Below, one piece after another: positions 55,062-64,000 of a stretch of DNA of 64,000 nt; positions within the stretch are counted from its first letter, which is position 1, and each line of letters begins with the position of its first letter. Where the stretch lies: assembly GCF_000427465.1 (NCBI RefSeq), contig NZ_ATYB01000014.1, positions 1,015,570-1,079,569 of the forward strand, in the 5' to 3' direction. A program made the translations under genes and the position numbers. The notes under the pieces were generated by a model. The model worked only from the letters and a program-made list of their open reading frames with translations. It made no database searches and was not told the DNA's origin. This DNA comes from Sinorhizobium arboris LMG 14919 (GTDB lineage: Bacteria; Pseudomonadota; Alphaproteobacteria; Rhizobiales; Rhizobiaceae).

Positions 55062-56366
55062 ATGCTTAGAGATGAAGATCGCATCTTTACCAACATCTAC
55101 GGCCTCAAGGACAAGTCGCTGAGGGGCGCGATGGCGCGCGGCCATTGGGACGGCACGAAGCAGTTCCTCGAAAAGGGCCGCGACTGGATCATCAACGAGG
55201 TGAAGGCCTCCGGCCTCCGCGGCCGCGGAGGCGCCGGCTTCCCGACCGGTCTCAAATGGTCTTTCATGCCGAAGGAAAGCGACGGCCGCCCGCATTACCT
55301 CGTCGTCAATGCCGACGAGTCCGAGCCCGGTACCTGCAAGGACCGCGACATCATGCGCCACGATCCGCACACGCTGATCGAAGGCTGCGTGATTGCGAGC
55401 TTCGCCATGGGTGCGCACGCCGCCTATATCTACGTCCGGGGCGAGTTCATCCGCGAGCGCGAAGCGCTGCAGGCGGCGATCGACGAGTGCTACGACTACG
55501 GCCTGCTCGGCAAGAACAACAAGCTCGGTTACGACATCGACATTTACGTGCATCACGGTGCCGGCGCCTATATCTGCGGCGAGGAGACGGCGTTGCTCGA
55601 AAGCCTCGAAGGCAAGAAGGGCCAGCCGCGCCTGAAGCCGCCTTTCCCGGCGAATATGGGCCTCTATGGTTGCCCGACCACGGTCAACAACGTCGAGTCG
55701 ATTGCGGTGACCCCGACCATTCTGCGCCGCGGCGCCAGCTGGTATACGAGCTTCGGCCGCCCCAACAATCACGGCACCAAGCTCTATTCGGTTTCCGGCC
55801 ACGTCAATCGCCCGTGCACGGTCGAGGACGCGATGTCGATCCCGTTCCATGAACTCATCGAGAAGCACTGCGGCGGCATTCGCGGCGGCTGGGACAACCT
55901 GCTGGCGGTCATCCCCGGCGGCTCGTCGGTTCCCTGCGTGCCCGGCGCGCAGATGAAGGACGCGATCATGGATTATGACGGCCTGCGCGAGCTCGGTTCG
56001 GGCCTGGGCACGGCTGCCGTCATCGTCATGGACAAGTCGACCGACATCATCAAGGCGATCTGGCGGCTCTCGGCCTTCTACAAGCATGAGAGCTGCGGCC
56101 AGTGCACGCCCTGTCGCGAAGGCACGGGCTGGATGATGCGCGTCATGGAGCGCATGGTGCAGGGCCGCGCCCAGAAACGCGAGATCGACATGCTCTTCGA
56201 CGTGACGAAGCAGGTCGAGGGCCATACGATCTGCGCGCTCGGCGACGCGGCCGCGTGGCCGATCCAGGGCCTGATCAAGCATTTCCGTCCGGAGATGGAG
56301 AAGCGGATCGACGAATACACGCGCAATGCGACCTCGCATGGCGCCGTGCTGGAGGCGGCGGAGTAA
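55062..56366 (+). CDS. nuoF: NADH-quinone oxidoreductase subunit F
   Basis: A 434-residue 51-kDa-type subunit holding FMN, the NADH site and cluster N3. Motifs are [20 protein letters not shown] (nucleotide/FMN loop), [32 protein letters not shown] and the iron-sulfur [15 protein letters not shown]. Confidence 0.98.
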   Translation: MLRDEDRIFTNIYGLKDKSLRGAMARGHWDGTKQFLEKGRDWIINEVKASGLRGRGGAGFPTGLKWSFMPKESDGRPHYLVVNADESEPGTCKDRDIMRHDPHTLIEGCVIASFAMGAHAAYIYVRGEFIREREALQAAIDECYDYGLLGKNNKLGYDIDIYVHHGAGAYICGEETALLESLEGKKGQPRLKPPFPANMGLYGCPTTVNNVESIAVTPTILRRGASWYTSFGRPNNHGTKLYSVSGHVNRPCTVEDAMSIPFHELIEKHCGGIRGGWDNLLAVIPGGSSVPCVPGAQMKDAIMDYDGLRELGSGLGTAAVIVMDKSTDIIKAIWRLSAFYKHESCGQCTPCREGTGWMMRVMERMVQGRAQKREIDMLFDVTKQVEGHTICALGDAAAWPIQGLIKHFRPEMEKRIDEYTRNATSHGAVLEAAE

Positions 56367-56372
56367 GAAGCC

Positions 56373-57017
56373 ATGGCTGGGGCACCCAAGGACGGACAGG
56401 TAAGGAATGCTGCGAGCGCGACCGCTCCATTCGCATGGCCTCAGGGCGCCGACCCGGCCGATCCGTTCGGCATGGGCGAATGGATGAGGAACTTATCGAA
56501 TGCCGGCTTGCCGAAGGTCGGACTGCATCCGTTGATGGCGCATCCGGCGGCGGCCGTCGCGGCGGCGACGGCGCTCGGCTTCGGTCTGTCCAGTCACATG
56601 GCCGGCATGATGTTCGGCGCGATGCAGGGGGCGGCCAGCATGCTGCAGAAAAGCGTCGCTGCGCCGCATCAGGCGGAGGTCTCGAAGCCGGCCCCGGCGG
56701 CAATGCCGCAAAAGGCAGCGGCAGCGAGGAAATCCACGGTCTCGCAGGGCGAGACGCGCAAGCCGCGCAGGCCCGTCAAGCGGGCTGCGGCACCGGCGGC
56801 AGGCCTCGCAAACGACGACCTGAAGCGTATCTCCGGCATCGGTCCCAAGCTCGAGCAGGTGCTGAACGGCAAGGGCATTTTCCGCTTCGCCGACATCGCC
56901 GCCCTGAGCAAGGGCGACGTCGAGCGGCTGGACAGCGAACTCGGCCTTGGCGGCCGTGTGGTCCGCGACGATTGGGTCGGGCAGGCAATGGCGCTCACGG
57001 AAGCGCAAGGGAAATAA
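56373..57017 (+). CDS. HhH-domain accessory protein between nuoF and nuoG
   Basis: A 214-residue protein. The N-terminal half is Ala/Gly/Met-rich with a hydrophobic stretch (AAAVAAATALGFGLSSHMAG). A basic Pro/Lys/Arg linker follows, then a C-terminal helix-hairpin-helix domain (DDLKRISGIGPKLEQVLNGK, GIFRFADIAAL, ending RVVRDDWVGQA). The same C-terminal domain is known fused to NuoE or standing alone in other Alphaproteobacteria. It starts 6 bases after the nuoF stop. Role in complex I is unknown; the HhH may bind protein rather than DNA. Confidence 0.75.
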   Translation: MAGAPKDGQVRNAASATAPFAWPQGADPADPFGMGEWMRNLSNAGLPKVGLHPLMAHPAAAVAAATALGFGLSSHMAGMMFGAMQGAASMLQKSVAAPHQAEVSKPAPAAMPQKAAAARKSTVSQGETRKPRRPVKRAAAPAAGLANDDLKRISGIGPKLEQVLNGKGIFRFADIAALSKGDVERLDSELGLGGRVVRDDWVGQAMALTEAQGK

Positions 57018-57080
57018 GGTGACGACCATGCGGTCGTCACAAGCGGCGAGACCGTGAAGGAATTGTCCGTCGCCTACTGG

Positions 57081-57116
57081 GTGCTTCCCTTAATCGTAGC
57101 CGATTAGGGGAAGCAC
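57081..57116 (+). promoter_or_regulatory. Long hairpin between the HhH gene and nuoG
   Basis: A 16-bp stem, GTGCTTCCCTTAATCG against CGATTAGGGGAAGCAC, with one G-T pair and a 4-base loop. No T-tract follows, so it is more likely an mRNA processing or stabilising structure than a terminator. Confidence 0.55.
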
Positions 57117-57214
57117 GGCAGCAAACCAAAGTGCTAGAGCGACCTTTGCGCGTCTGATAAGACGCGCGGCGCTGTAGAAAAGCAGACGGACTGAAGACAG
57201 GATTGAGTACGAAG

Positions 57215-59296
57215 ATGGCAAAGCTGAAAGTCGACGGAAAAGAGATCGAGGTCCCGGATCATTTCACGCTGCTTCAGGCATGCGAGGAGGCCGGCGCCGA
57301 GGTTCCGCGCTTCTGTTTCCATGAGCGGCTTTCGGTTGCCGGCAACTGCCGCATGTGTCTGATCGAGGTGAAGGGCGGACCGCCGAAGCCGGCCGCCTCC
57401 TGCGCGATGGGCGTCCGCGACCTTCGTCCCGGTCCGAACGGCGAAGTGCCGGAAGTGTTCACGACCACGCCGATGGTCAAGAAGGCGCGCGAAGGCGTCA
57501 TGGAATTCCTGCTCATCAACCACCCGCTCGACTGCCCGATCTGCGACCAGGGCGGCGAATGCGACCTGCAGGACCAGGCGATGGCCTTCGGCATCGACAG
57601 CTCGCGCTATCAGGAAAACAAGCGCGCGGTCGAGGACAAATATATCGGCCCGCTGGTCAAGACGGTGATGAACCGCTGCATCCACTGCACGCGTTGCGTC
57701 CGTTTCACGACGGAAGTCGCCGGCATCGCCGAACTCGGCCTGATCGGCCGCGGTGAGGATGCCGAGATCACCACCTATCTCGAACAGGCGATGACCTCGG
57801 AATTGCAGGGCAATGTCGTCGATCTGTGCCCGGTGGGCGCGCTCACCTCCAAGCCCTTCTCCTTCACCGCGCGCCCGTGGGAGCTCGGCAAGACTGAATC
57901 GATCGATGTCATGGACGCGGTCGGCTCGGCTATCCGTGTCGATACGCGCGGCCGCGAAGTCATGCGGATCATGCCGCGTGTCAACGAGGAGATCAACGAA
58001 GAGTGGATCTCCGACAAGACCCGCTTCATCTGGGACGGGCTCAAGACGCAGCGCCTCGATCGTCCTTATGTCAAGAAGGACGGCCGCCTGCAGCCTGCAA
58101 GCTGGGGTGAGGCCTTCCAGGCGATCAACACCGCCATTGCCGGCACTTCCGGCGACAGAATCGGTGCGATCGCCGGCGATCTCGCATCGGTCGAGGAAAT
58201 GTACGCGCTGAAGGAGCTCATCGCCTCGCTCGGTTCCGAAAACCTCGATTGCAGGCAGGACGGCGCAGCGCTCGACCCGTCGTTCGGCCGTTCGAGCTAC
58301 ATCTTCAACCCGACGATCCAGGGTATCGAAAGCGCCGATGCGCTGCTCGTCATCGGCTCCAATCCGCGCTTCGAAGCATCGGTTCTCAATGCCCGTATCC
58401 GCAAGCGCTACCGCCTGGCCAACTTCCCCATCGGCGTGATCGGCGAGGCGGGTGAGCTGCGTTACGAATACGAATATCTGGGTGCGGGTACCGATACGCT
58501 CGCTGAACTCGTTTCCCGCAAGGGCGCATTCTTCGCGACGCTGGAAAAGGCCGCGCGTCCGCTGATCATCGTCGGCCAGGGTGCCTTGGCAGGGGAGGGC
58601 GGCGCGGCCGTTCTCGCCAATGCGGCGAAGCTTGCCGTCGCCGTTGGTGCCGTCAACGCCGAGTGGAACGGTTTTGCCGTGCTTCATACCGCGGCGGCCA
58701 GAGTCGGCGGTCTCGATCTCGGCTTCGTGCCCGGCCCGGGCGGCAAGCCGGCTCTCGAAATGCTTGACGCCATGGATGTCCTGTTCCTGCTGGGTGCCGA
58801 CGAGATCGACCTCTCCGCCAGAAAGGCAGGATTCACCGTCTACATCGGCTCTCACGGCGACAACGGCGCACATGCGGCGGATGTCATTCTTCCCGGCGCG
58901 ACCTACACGGAAAAGTCCGGCACCTGGGTGAATACCGAAGGGCGCGTTCAGATCGGCAGCCGCGCCGCTTTCGCACCGGGTGAAGCCCGCGAGGACTGGG
59001 CGATCATCCGCGCGCTTTCCGACGTGCTCGGCAGGAAGCTGCCATTCGACTCGCTCGGCGAATTGCGCGCCAAGCTCTATGCGGCCTATCCGCATTTCGC
59101 CGATGTCGACGGGATCGCCGCCGGCAGCAGCGACGAAATTGCCGCACTTGCACAAAAAGCCGGTGCGATGGCGAAATCCGTGTTTGCGTCTCCGGTCAAA
59201 GACTTCTATTTGACGAACCCGATAGCGCGCGCATCCGCCGTCATGGCCGAATGCTCGGCCTTGGCGCGCAACAATTTCAAAGCTGCCGCGGAATGA
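57215..59296 (+). CDS. nuoG: NADH-quinone oxidoreductase subunit G
   Basis: A 693-residue 75-kDa-type subunit. The N-terminal 2Fe-2S domain has PRFCFHERLSVAGNCRMCLI. Further clusters are bound by HPLDCPICDQGGECDLQDQ and CIHCTRCVRFTTEVAG, and a molybdopterin-oxidoreductase-like C-terminal half follows. The ATG before AKLKVDGKEI is preferred; a TTG at 57203 would add four residues. Confidence 0.97.
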   Translation: MAKLKVDGKEIEVPDHFTLLQACEEAGAEVPRFCFHERLSVAGNCRMCLIEVKGGPPKPAASCAMGVRDLRPGPNGEVPEVFTTTPMVKKAREGVMEFLLINHPLDCPICDQGGECDLQDQAMAFGIDSSRYQENKRAVEDKYIGPLVKTVMNRCIHCTRCVRFTTEVAGIAELGLIGRGEDAEITTYLEQAMTSELQGNVVDLCPVGALTSKPFSFTARPWELGKTESIDVMDAVGSAIRVDTRGREVMRIMPRVNEEINEEWISDKTRFIWDGLKTQRLDRPYVKKDGRLQPASWGEAFQAINTAIAGTSGDRIGAIAGDLASVEEMYALKELIASLGSENLDCRQDGAALDPSFGRSSYIFNPTIQGIESADALLVIGSNPRFEASVLNARIRKRYRLANFPIGVIGEAGELRYEYEYLGAGTDTLAELVSRKGAFFATLEKAARPLIIVGQGALAGEGGAAVLANAAKLAVAVGAVNAEWNGFAVLHTAAARVGGLDLGFVPGPGGKPALEMLDAMDVLFLLGADEIDLSARKAGFTVYIGSHGDNGAHAADVILPGATYTEKSGTWVNTEGRVQIGSRAAFAPGEAREDWAIIRALSDVLGRKLPFDSLGELRAKLYAAYPHFADVDGIAAGSSDEIAALAQKAGAMAKSVFASPVKDFYLTNPIARASAVMAECSALARNNFKAAAE

Positions 59297-59316
59297 GCGC
59301 GAGGGAATAGAGCATC

Positions 59317-60360
59317 ATGGACGCTTTCTTTTCGACCTATGTCTGGCCCACGGCCATCATGATCGGCCAGTCGCTCCTGCTTCTGGTCGCGCTGCTGCTT
59401 TTCATCGCCTATATCCTGCTCGCCGACCGCAAGATCTGGGCGGCCGTGCAGCTTCGCCGCGGCCCTAACGTGGTCGGTCCCTGGGGGCTGTTCCAGTCCT
59501 TCGCCGATCTTTTGAAATTCGTCTTCAAGGAGCCGGTCATTCCGGCCGGCGCCAACAAGACGATCTTTCTGCTTGCGCCGCTCGTTTCCGTGACGCTGGC
59601 GCTCGCCGCCTGGGCGGTCATTCCGCTCAACGCGAACTGGGTGATCGCGAACATCAATGTCGGCATCCTCTTCGTCTTCGCCATATCTTCGCTCGAGGTT
59701 TATGGCATCATCATGGGCGGCTGGGCGTCCAACTCGAAATATCCCTTCCTCGGCGCATTGCGCTCCGCCGCGCAGATGGTTTCCTACGAGGTCTCGATCG
59801 GCTTCGTGATCGTCACGGTGCTGCTCTGCGTCGGTTCCCTCAATCTGACGGACATCGTCGTCGCGCAGAACGACGGCCTCGGCACCATGCTCGGCCTGCC
59901 TGCCTCCTTCCTCGACTGGCACTGGCTATCGCTCTTTCCGATGTTCATCATCTTCTTCATCTCCGCGCTCGCCGAGACCAACCGTCCGCCCTTCGACTTG
60001 CCGGAAGCCGAATCGGAACTCGTCGCCGGTTTCATGGTGGAATACGGCTCGACGCCGTACATGATGTTCATGCTCGGCGAATACGCGGCGATCTGCCTGA
60101 TGTGCGCGCTGACGACCATCCTGTTCCTCGGCGGCTGGCTGCCCCCGGTCGACATCTGGCTCCTGAACTGGGTCCCCGGCATCGTCTGGTTCGTGCTGAA
60201 GGCGTCGCTGGTGTTCTTCATGTTCGCCATGGTGAAGGCCTTCGTCCCGCGTTACCGCTACGACCAGTTGATGCGCCTCGGCTGGAAGGTCTTCCTTCCG
60301 CTCTCGCTGGCGATGGTCGTCATCGTCGCATTCGTTCTGAAGCTGACGGGCTGGGCATGA
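59317..60360 (+). CDS. nuoH: NADH-quinone oxidoreductase subunit H
   Basis: A 347-residue membrane subunit with eight or nine helices that forms part of the quinone channel. Signatures are [20 protein letters not shown] and [20 protein letters not shown]. Confidence 0.98.
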   Translation: MDAFFSTYVWPTAIMIGQSLLLLVALLLFIAYILLADRKIWAAVQLRRGPNVVGPWGLFQSFADLLKFVFKEPVIPAGANKTIFLLAPLVSVTLALAAWAVIPLNANWVIANINVGILFVFAISSLEVYGIIMGGWASNSKYPFLGALRSAAQMVSYEVSIGFVIVTVLLCVGSLNLTDIVVAQNDGLGTMLGLPASFLDWHWLSLFPMFIIFFISALAETNRPPFDLPEAESELVAGFMVEYGSTPYMMFMLGEYAAICLMCALTTILFLGGWLPPVDIWLLNWVPGIVWFVLKASLVFFMFAMVKAFVPRYRYDQLMRLGWKVFLPLSLAMVVIVAFVLKLTGWA

Positions 60361-60421
60361 TGGCCGCTCAAGCTTCGCTGCATACCGCCGGTTTCCCCGA
60401 GACCGGCAAGTTTGGAGGTTA

Positions 60422-60916
60422 ATGATGGCCGCTCTGTCGAACGCCGTCAGCTCGCTGTTCCTCAAGGAATTCGTGGGCGCATTTCTTCTGTCGATGCGCT
60501 ATTTCTTCCGGCCGAAGGCGACCGTGAACTATCCCTTCGAGAAGGGGCCCGTCAGCCCGCGCTTTCGTGGCGAACACGCGCTTCGCCGTTACCCGAACGG
60601 CGAAGAGCGTTGCATCGCCTGCAAGCTGTGCGAGGCGATCTGTCCTGCCCAGGCCATAACCATCGAGGCCGGGCCGCGCCGCAACGACGGCACCCGCCGC
60701 ACGGTGCGTTATGACATCGACATGGTGAAGTGCATCTATTGCGGCTTCTGCCAGGAGGCTTGTCCGGTCGATGCGATCGTCGAGGGGCCGAATTTCGAAT
60801 TCTCCACCGAGACGCGCGAAGAACTCTACTACGACAAGGAAAAGCTGCTCGCCAACGGTGACCGGTGGGAGCGGGAAATCGCGCGCAACATTGCGATGGA
60901 CTCGCCTTACCGCTGA
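60422..60916 (+). CDS. nuoI: NADH-quinone oxidoreductase subunit I
   Basis: A 164-residue ferredoxin-like subunit with two 4Fe-4S motifs, [16 protein letters not shown] and [16 protein letters not shown], carrying clusters N6a and N6b. GGAGG lies 3 bases before the first ATG and 6 before the second (60425), so the protein may start one residue later. Confidence 0.98.
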   Translation: MMAALSNAVSSLFLKEFVGAFLLSMRYFFRPKATVNYPFEKGPVSPRFRGEHALRRYPNGEERCIACKLCEAICPAQAITIEAGPRRNDGTRRTVRYDIDMVKCIYCGFCQEACPVDAIVEGPNFEFSTETREELYYDKEKLLANGDRWEREIARNIAMDSPYR

Positions 60917-60986
60917 GGCCATTCGTGCAACGCAGCATCGCGCCGCTCGATCGAAAACGGTGCATGCAAAACGGGTTTGGGCATCG

Positions 60987-61005
60987 GCCGGACAGGTGGT
61001 CCGGC
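60987..61005 (+). other. Small GC hairpin between nuoI and nuoJ
   Basis: A 7-bp stem GCCGGAC/GTCCGGC with loop AGGTG, followed by TTT. Possibly a weak attenuator in the 151-base spacer upstream of nuoJ; no gene is seen in the spacer. Confidence 0.4.
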
Positions 61006-61067
61006 TTTGCCTCATGGAGTGCGGGGCTGCATGCCTTCACGCCAGCAAGACGAAAAAGGCACCGATC

Positions 61068-61682
61068 ATGGGTCTGCAGGTTCTTTTTTTCTATCTATTT
61101 GCCTTCATCGCCGTGGCGTCGGCATTCATGGTCATCGCGGCCAAGAATCCGGTCTATTCGGTTCTGTTCCTGATCCTGACCTTCTTCAATGCGGCCGGGC
61201 TCTTCCTGCTGACCGGTGCCGAGTTCCTGGCGATGATCCTGCTGGTGGTCTATGTCGGGGCCGTCGCGGTTCTCTTCCTCTTCGTGGTCATGATGCTCGA
61301 TATCGACTTTGCCGAGCTTCGCGCCGGCGTGCTCGAATATGCGCCGATCGGCGCGCTGATCGGGCTGATCCTTGCCGCCGAGCTGATCATCGTCGTCGGC
61401 GGCTCGGCCTTCTCGCCTGATATCGCCAAGGGCATCGCCATGCCGATACCGGCGCCGAGCGAACGCACCAACACCGCCGCGCTCGGAGATGTCCTCTATA
61501 CCCACTACGTCTATTTCTTCCAGATCGCGGGGCTCGTGCTGCTCGTCGCCATGATCGGCGCCATCGTGCTGACCCTGCGTCACCGTCAGAACATCAAGCG
61601 TCAGAGCATTCCGCAGCAGGTTGCCCGCACCCCTGAAAACGCCGTCGAGGTGGTTACGGTCAAGCCGGGGCAGGGCATCTAA
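61068..61682 (+). CDS. nuoJ: NADH-quinone oxidoreductase subunit J
   Basis: A 204-residue membrane subunit with five helices, starting [20 protein letters not shown] and containing the conserved [20 protein letters not shown] helix with its pi-bulge region. The frame is open back to 60771, but this ATG gives the family length. Confidence 0.97.
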   Translation: MGLQVLFFYLFAFIAVASAFMVIAAKNPVYSVLFLILTFFNAAGLFLLTGAEFLAMILLVVYVGAVAVLFLFVVMMLDIDFAELRAGVLEYAPIGALIGLILAAELIIVVGGSAFSPDIAKGIAMPIPAPSERTNTAALGDVLYTHYVYFFQIAGLVLLVAMIGAIVLTLRHRQNIKRQSIPQQVARTPENAVEVVTVKPGQGI

Positions 61683-61711
61683 CCGGAACGCGAGGTCGAG
61701 GGACTAAACTT

Positions 61712-62020
61712 ATGGAAATCGGGATTTCCCACTATCTGACCGTCAGCGCCATTCTGTTCACGCTCGGCGTCTTCGGCATCTTCCTCAACCGGAAGAACGT
61801 CATCATCATTCTCATGTCGGTGGAGCTCATCCTGCTTGCCGTCAACATCAACATGGTGGCGTTCTCGGCGTTCCTGAACGACATAACCGGCCAGGTGTTC
61901 GCGCTGTTCATCCTGACGGTTGCGGCGGCCGAAGCCGCTATCGGACTTGCAATTCTCGTCGTCTTCTACCGCAACCGCGGCTCGATCGCCGTCGAAGACG
62001 TCAACATGATGAAGGGCTGA
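61712..62020 (+). CDS. nuoK: NADH-quinone oxidoreductase subunit K
   Basis: A 102-residue three-helix membrane subunit. Two conserved membrane Glu residues used in proton transfer are in [20 protein letters not shown] and [20 protein letters not shown]. Confidence 0.98.
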   Translation: MEIGISHYLTVSAILFTLGVFGIFLNRKNVIIILMSVELILLAVNINMVAFSAFLNDITGQVFALFILTVAAAEAAIGLAILVVFYRNRGSIAVEDVNMMKG

Positions 62021-62027
62021 GAGGGCT

Positions 62028-64000
62028 ATGGATACCATCGTCAAGGCTATCGTCTTCCTGCCTCTGATCGGCTTCCTGATCGCCGGCCTTCTCGGCACGC
62101 AGATCGGCGCCAAGGCATCCGAATATGTGACCAGCGGTCTGATGCTCGTCACCGTCGCGCTATCCTGGTTCGTCTTCTTCCATGTCGCTCTCGGCGAGGA
62201 GGAGATGATCAAGGTTGCGGTGCTGCGCTGGATCCAGTCCGGAAGCTTCGATGTCGAATGGGCTTTCCGCGTCGATACGCTGACGGCCGTCATGTTCGTC
62301 GTTGTCAACACGGTATCGACCCTGGTGCATATCTACTCGATCGGATACATGCACCACGATCCGAACCGGCCGCGCTTCTTCGCCTATCTGTCGCTCTTTA
62401 CCTTCGCGATGCTGATGCTCATCACGTCGGACAATCTGCTGCAGATGTTCTTCGGCTGGGAAGGCGTCGGTCTCGCGTCATATCTGCTGATCGGCTTCTG
62501 GTACAAGAAGCCTTCTGCCAATGCGGCGGCGATGAAGGCCTTCATCGTCAACCGCGTCGGCGACTTCGGTTTTTCGCTCGGTATCTTCTGCGTCTTCGTC
62601 CTATTCGGCTCGATCAATTTCGAGACCATCTTTGCCGCCGCTCAGAACTATCTGCCGGCCGAAGGTGCTGCGGCAGGGGACGCAGTCATCAATCTTTTCG
62701 GAATGCAGCTCGACAAGGGGCATGCCCTGACGGCCGCCTGCCTGCTGCTCTTCATGGGCGCCATGGGCAAGTCGGCGCAGTTCCTGCTGCACACCTGGCT
62801 GCCGGACGCCATGGAAGGTCCGACTCCGGTTTCAGCACTTATCCATGCCGCGACCATGGTGACCGCCGGCGTCTTCCTCGTCGCCCGCATGTCGCCGCTC
62901 TTCGAGCTGTCGCCGGACGCTCTCACGGTCGTCACGGTGATCGGCGCGATCACCGCGTTCTTTGCGGCGACGGTCGGTCTCGTCCAGAACGATATCAAGC
63001 GCGTCATCGCCTATTCGACCTGCTCGCAGCTCGGCTACATGTTCGTTGCACTCGGCGTCGGCGCCTATGGCGCGGCGATCTTCCACCTGTTCACGCACGC
63101 CTTCTTCAAGGCGCTCCTGTTCCTGGGCGCGGGCTCGGTCATCCATGCCGTCGACGGCGAGCAGGACATGCGTTACATGGGCGGATTGCGCACGCATATT
63201 CCGGTCACCTACTGGATGATGTTCATCGGTACGATCGCGCTCACCGGCGTCGGCATTCCCGGCACGGTCATCGGCACGGCGGGTTTCTTCTCGAAGGATG
63301 CGATCATCGAATCCACCTTCGCCTCGCATAGCGTCGTTTCCGGTTTCGCCTTCGTGCTGCTGGTCATCGCGGCGCTCTTTACCAGCTTCTACTCCTGGCG
63401 CCTGACCTTCATGACGTTCCACGGCAAGCCGCGTGCCTCCTCGGACGTCATGCACCATGTCCACGAGTCGCCCCAGGTGATGCTGGTGCCCCTTTACGTC
63501 CTGGCCGCCGGCGCCCTCGTCGCGGGCTTCCTCTTCCACGATTATTTCTTCGGGCATCACTATGCCGAGTTCTGGCAGGGCGCTCTGTTCACGTCGGCCG
63601 AAAACGAGCTTCTCGAGGAGTACCACCACGTTCCCCTGTGGGTGAAATGGAGCCCGTTCGCGGCCATGGCGCTCGGTCTCTTCACGGCCTGGTACATGTA
63701 CATCCGCTCGCCGGAGACGCCGAAATATCTCGCCGATCAGCATCGCGGGCTTTACCGCTTCCTGCTCAACAAGTGGTATTTCGACGAACTCTACGATTTC
63801 CTGTTCGTCCGTACCGCCAAGCGCCTCGGCACCTTCCTCTGGAAGGAAGGTGACGGCCGGGTGATCGACGGGTACGGCCCGAACGGGATCGCTGCGCGCG
63901 TTCTCGACGTGACCGACCGGGTGGTCCGCCTGCAGACCGGTTACCTTTACCACTACGCGTTCGCCATGCTGATCGGCATTGCAGCGCTCGTTACATGGAT
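62028..64000 (+). CDS. nuoL: NADH-quinone oxidoreductase subunit L (3' partial)
   Basis: An antiporter-like proton-pumping subunit, open to the window end after about 657 codons. It shows [39 protein letters not shown] and [15 protein letters not shown] with the key membrane Lys, His and Glu residues. The start ATG lies 8 bases after the nuoK stop, with GAGGG in between. nuoM and nuoN are expected beyond the edge. Confidence 0.97.
   Translation, partial: MDTIVKAIVFLPLIGFLIAGLLGTQIGAKASEYVTSGLMLVTVALSWFVFFHVALGEEEMIKVAVLRWIQSGSFDVEWAFRVDTLTAVMFVVVNTVSTLVHIYSIGYMHHDPNRPRFFAYLSLFTFAMLMLITSDNLLQMFFGWEGVGLASYLLIGFWYKKPSANAAAMKAFIVNRVGDFGFSLGIFCVFVLFGSINFETIFAAAQNYLPAEGAAAGDAVINLFGMQLDKGHALTAACLLLFMGAMGKSAQFLLHTWLPDAMEGPTPVSALIHAATMVTAGVFLVARMSPLFELSPDALTVVTVIGAITAFFAATVGLVQNDIKRVIAYSTCSQLGYMFVALGVGAYGAAIFHLFTHAFFKALLFLGAGSVIHAVDGEQDMRYMGGLRTHIPVTYWMMFIGTIALTGVGIPGTVIGTAGFFSKDAIIESTFASHSVVSGFAFVLLVIAALFTSFYSWRLTFMTFHGKPRASSDVMHHVHESPQVMLVPLYVLAAGALVAGFLFHDYFFGHHYAEFWQGALFTSAENELLEEYHHVPLWVKWSPFAAMALGLFTAWYMYIRSPETPKYLADQHRGLYRFLLNKWYFDELYDFLFVRTAKRLGTFLWKEGDGRVIDGYGPNGIAARVLDVTDRVVRLQTGYLYHYAFAMLIGIAALVTW

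Overview
The window is a GC-rich alphaproteobacterial chromosome segment, most likely Sinorhizobium/Ensifer or a close Rhizobiaceae relative. The support is the gene content and order (ctaA-argC-speB-rplM-rpsI, clpP-clpX-lon-hupB, an unsplit nuoA-L operon with alphaproteobacterial accessory genes), a RIME-like mosaic repeat, and TTGACA/TTGACC-N17-TA promoters. Species was not determined.

Layout. 1-3.8 kb is the end of a polysaccharide locus: a Wzz-type co-polymerase cut by the window edge, a CelD/BcsL-like GNAT protein and a hexapeptide acetyltransferase. 3.8-13.9 kb is housekeeping: phosphoesterase, DUF2842 protein, heme A synthase, argC, agmatinase/ureohydrolase, rplM-rpsI, thioesterase, enoyl-CoA hydratase, EamA transporter, CoA-binding protein, metZ and a cupin. 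14.2-17.4 kb has a secreted arylsulfatase between a C-terminal P450 gene fragment and a complete P450 gene, which looks like an insertion scar. 17.6-20.2 kb holds an EEP-family phosphatase and a phospholipase D-like membrane protein. 20.4-26.1 kb is the proteolysis block clpP, clpX, lon and hupB, with heat-shock-like promoters proposed for clpP and lon. 26.3-34.6 kb has a secreted phytase-like esterase, a MarR regulator, a YhaO/YhaN (SbcD/SbcC-like) pair and a cupin, followed by a RIME-like element.

34.9-49.9 kb is the striking part. A type I secretion ABC transporter and its HlyD adaptor lie downstream of a repeat-rich, calcium-loop secreted protein. Upstream of that, all on the minus strand, is about 9.8 kb of cassettes. 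Each typically has one small, AT-rich membrane protein gene (ten in all), a truncated downstream ORF that starts on or just after its stop codon, and a conserved block centred on an imperfect 16-bp palindrome (CTTATGTGCAAATAAG in plus orientation, ten copies plus an inverted half copy). Several fragments are recognisable pieces of homologues of the secreted protein (Ser/Gly linker, VLLDLTGNG calcium domain, N-terminal MDxPGRSGEGRS). I read this as a T1SS-linked polymorphic secreted-protein/immunity locus that grows and decays by recombination at the conserved block; toxin and immunity functions are inferred.

50.1-50.9 kb has tRNA-Val (minus) and two near-identical tRNA-Asp genes. From 51.1 kb to the right edge is the respiratory complex I operon nuoABCDEF-(HhH protein)-GHIJKL, with a small exported protein gene between nuoD and nuoE. 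nuoL is cut by the window end.
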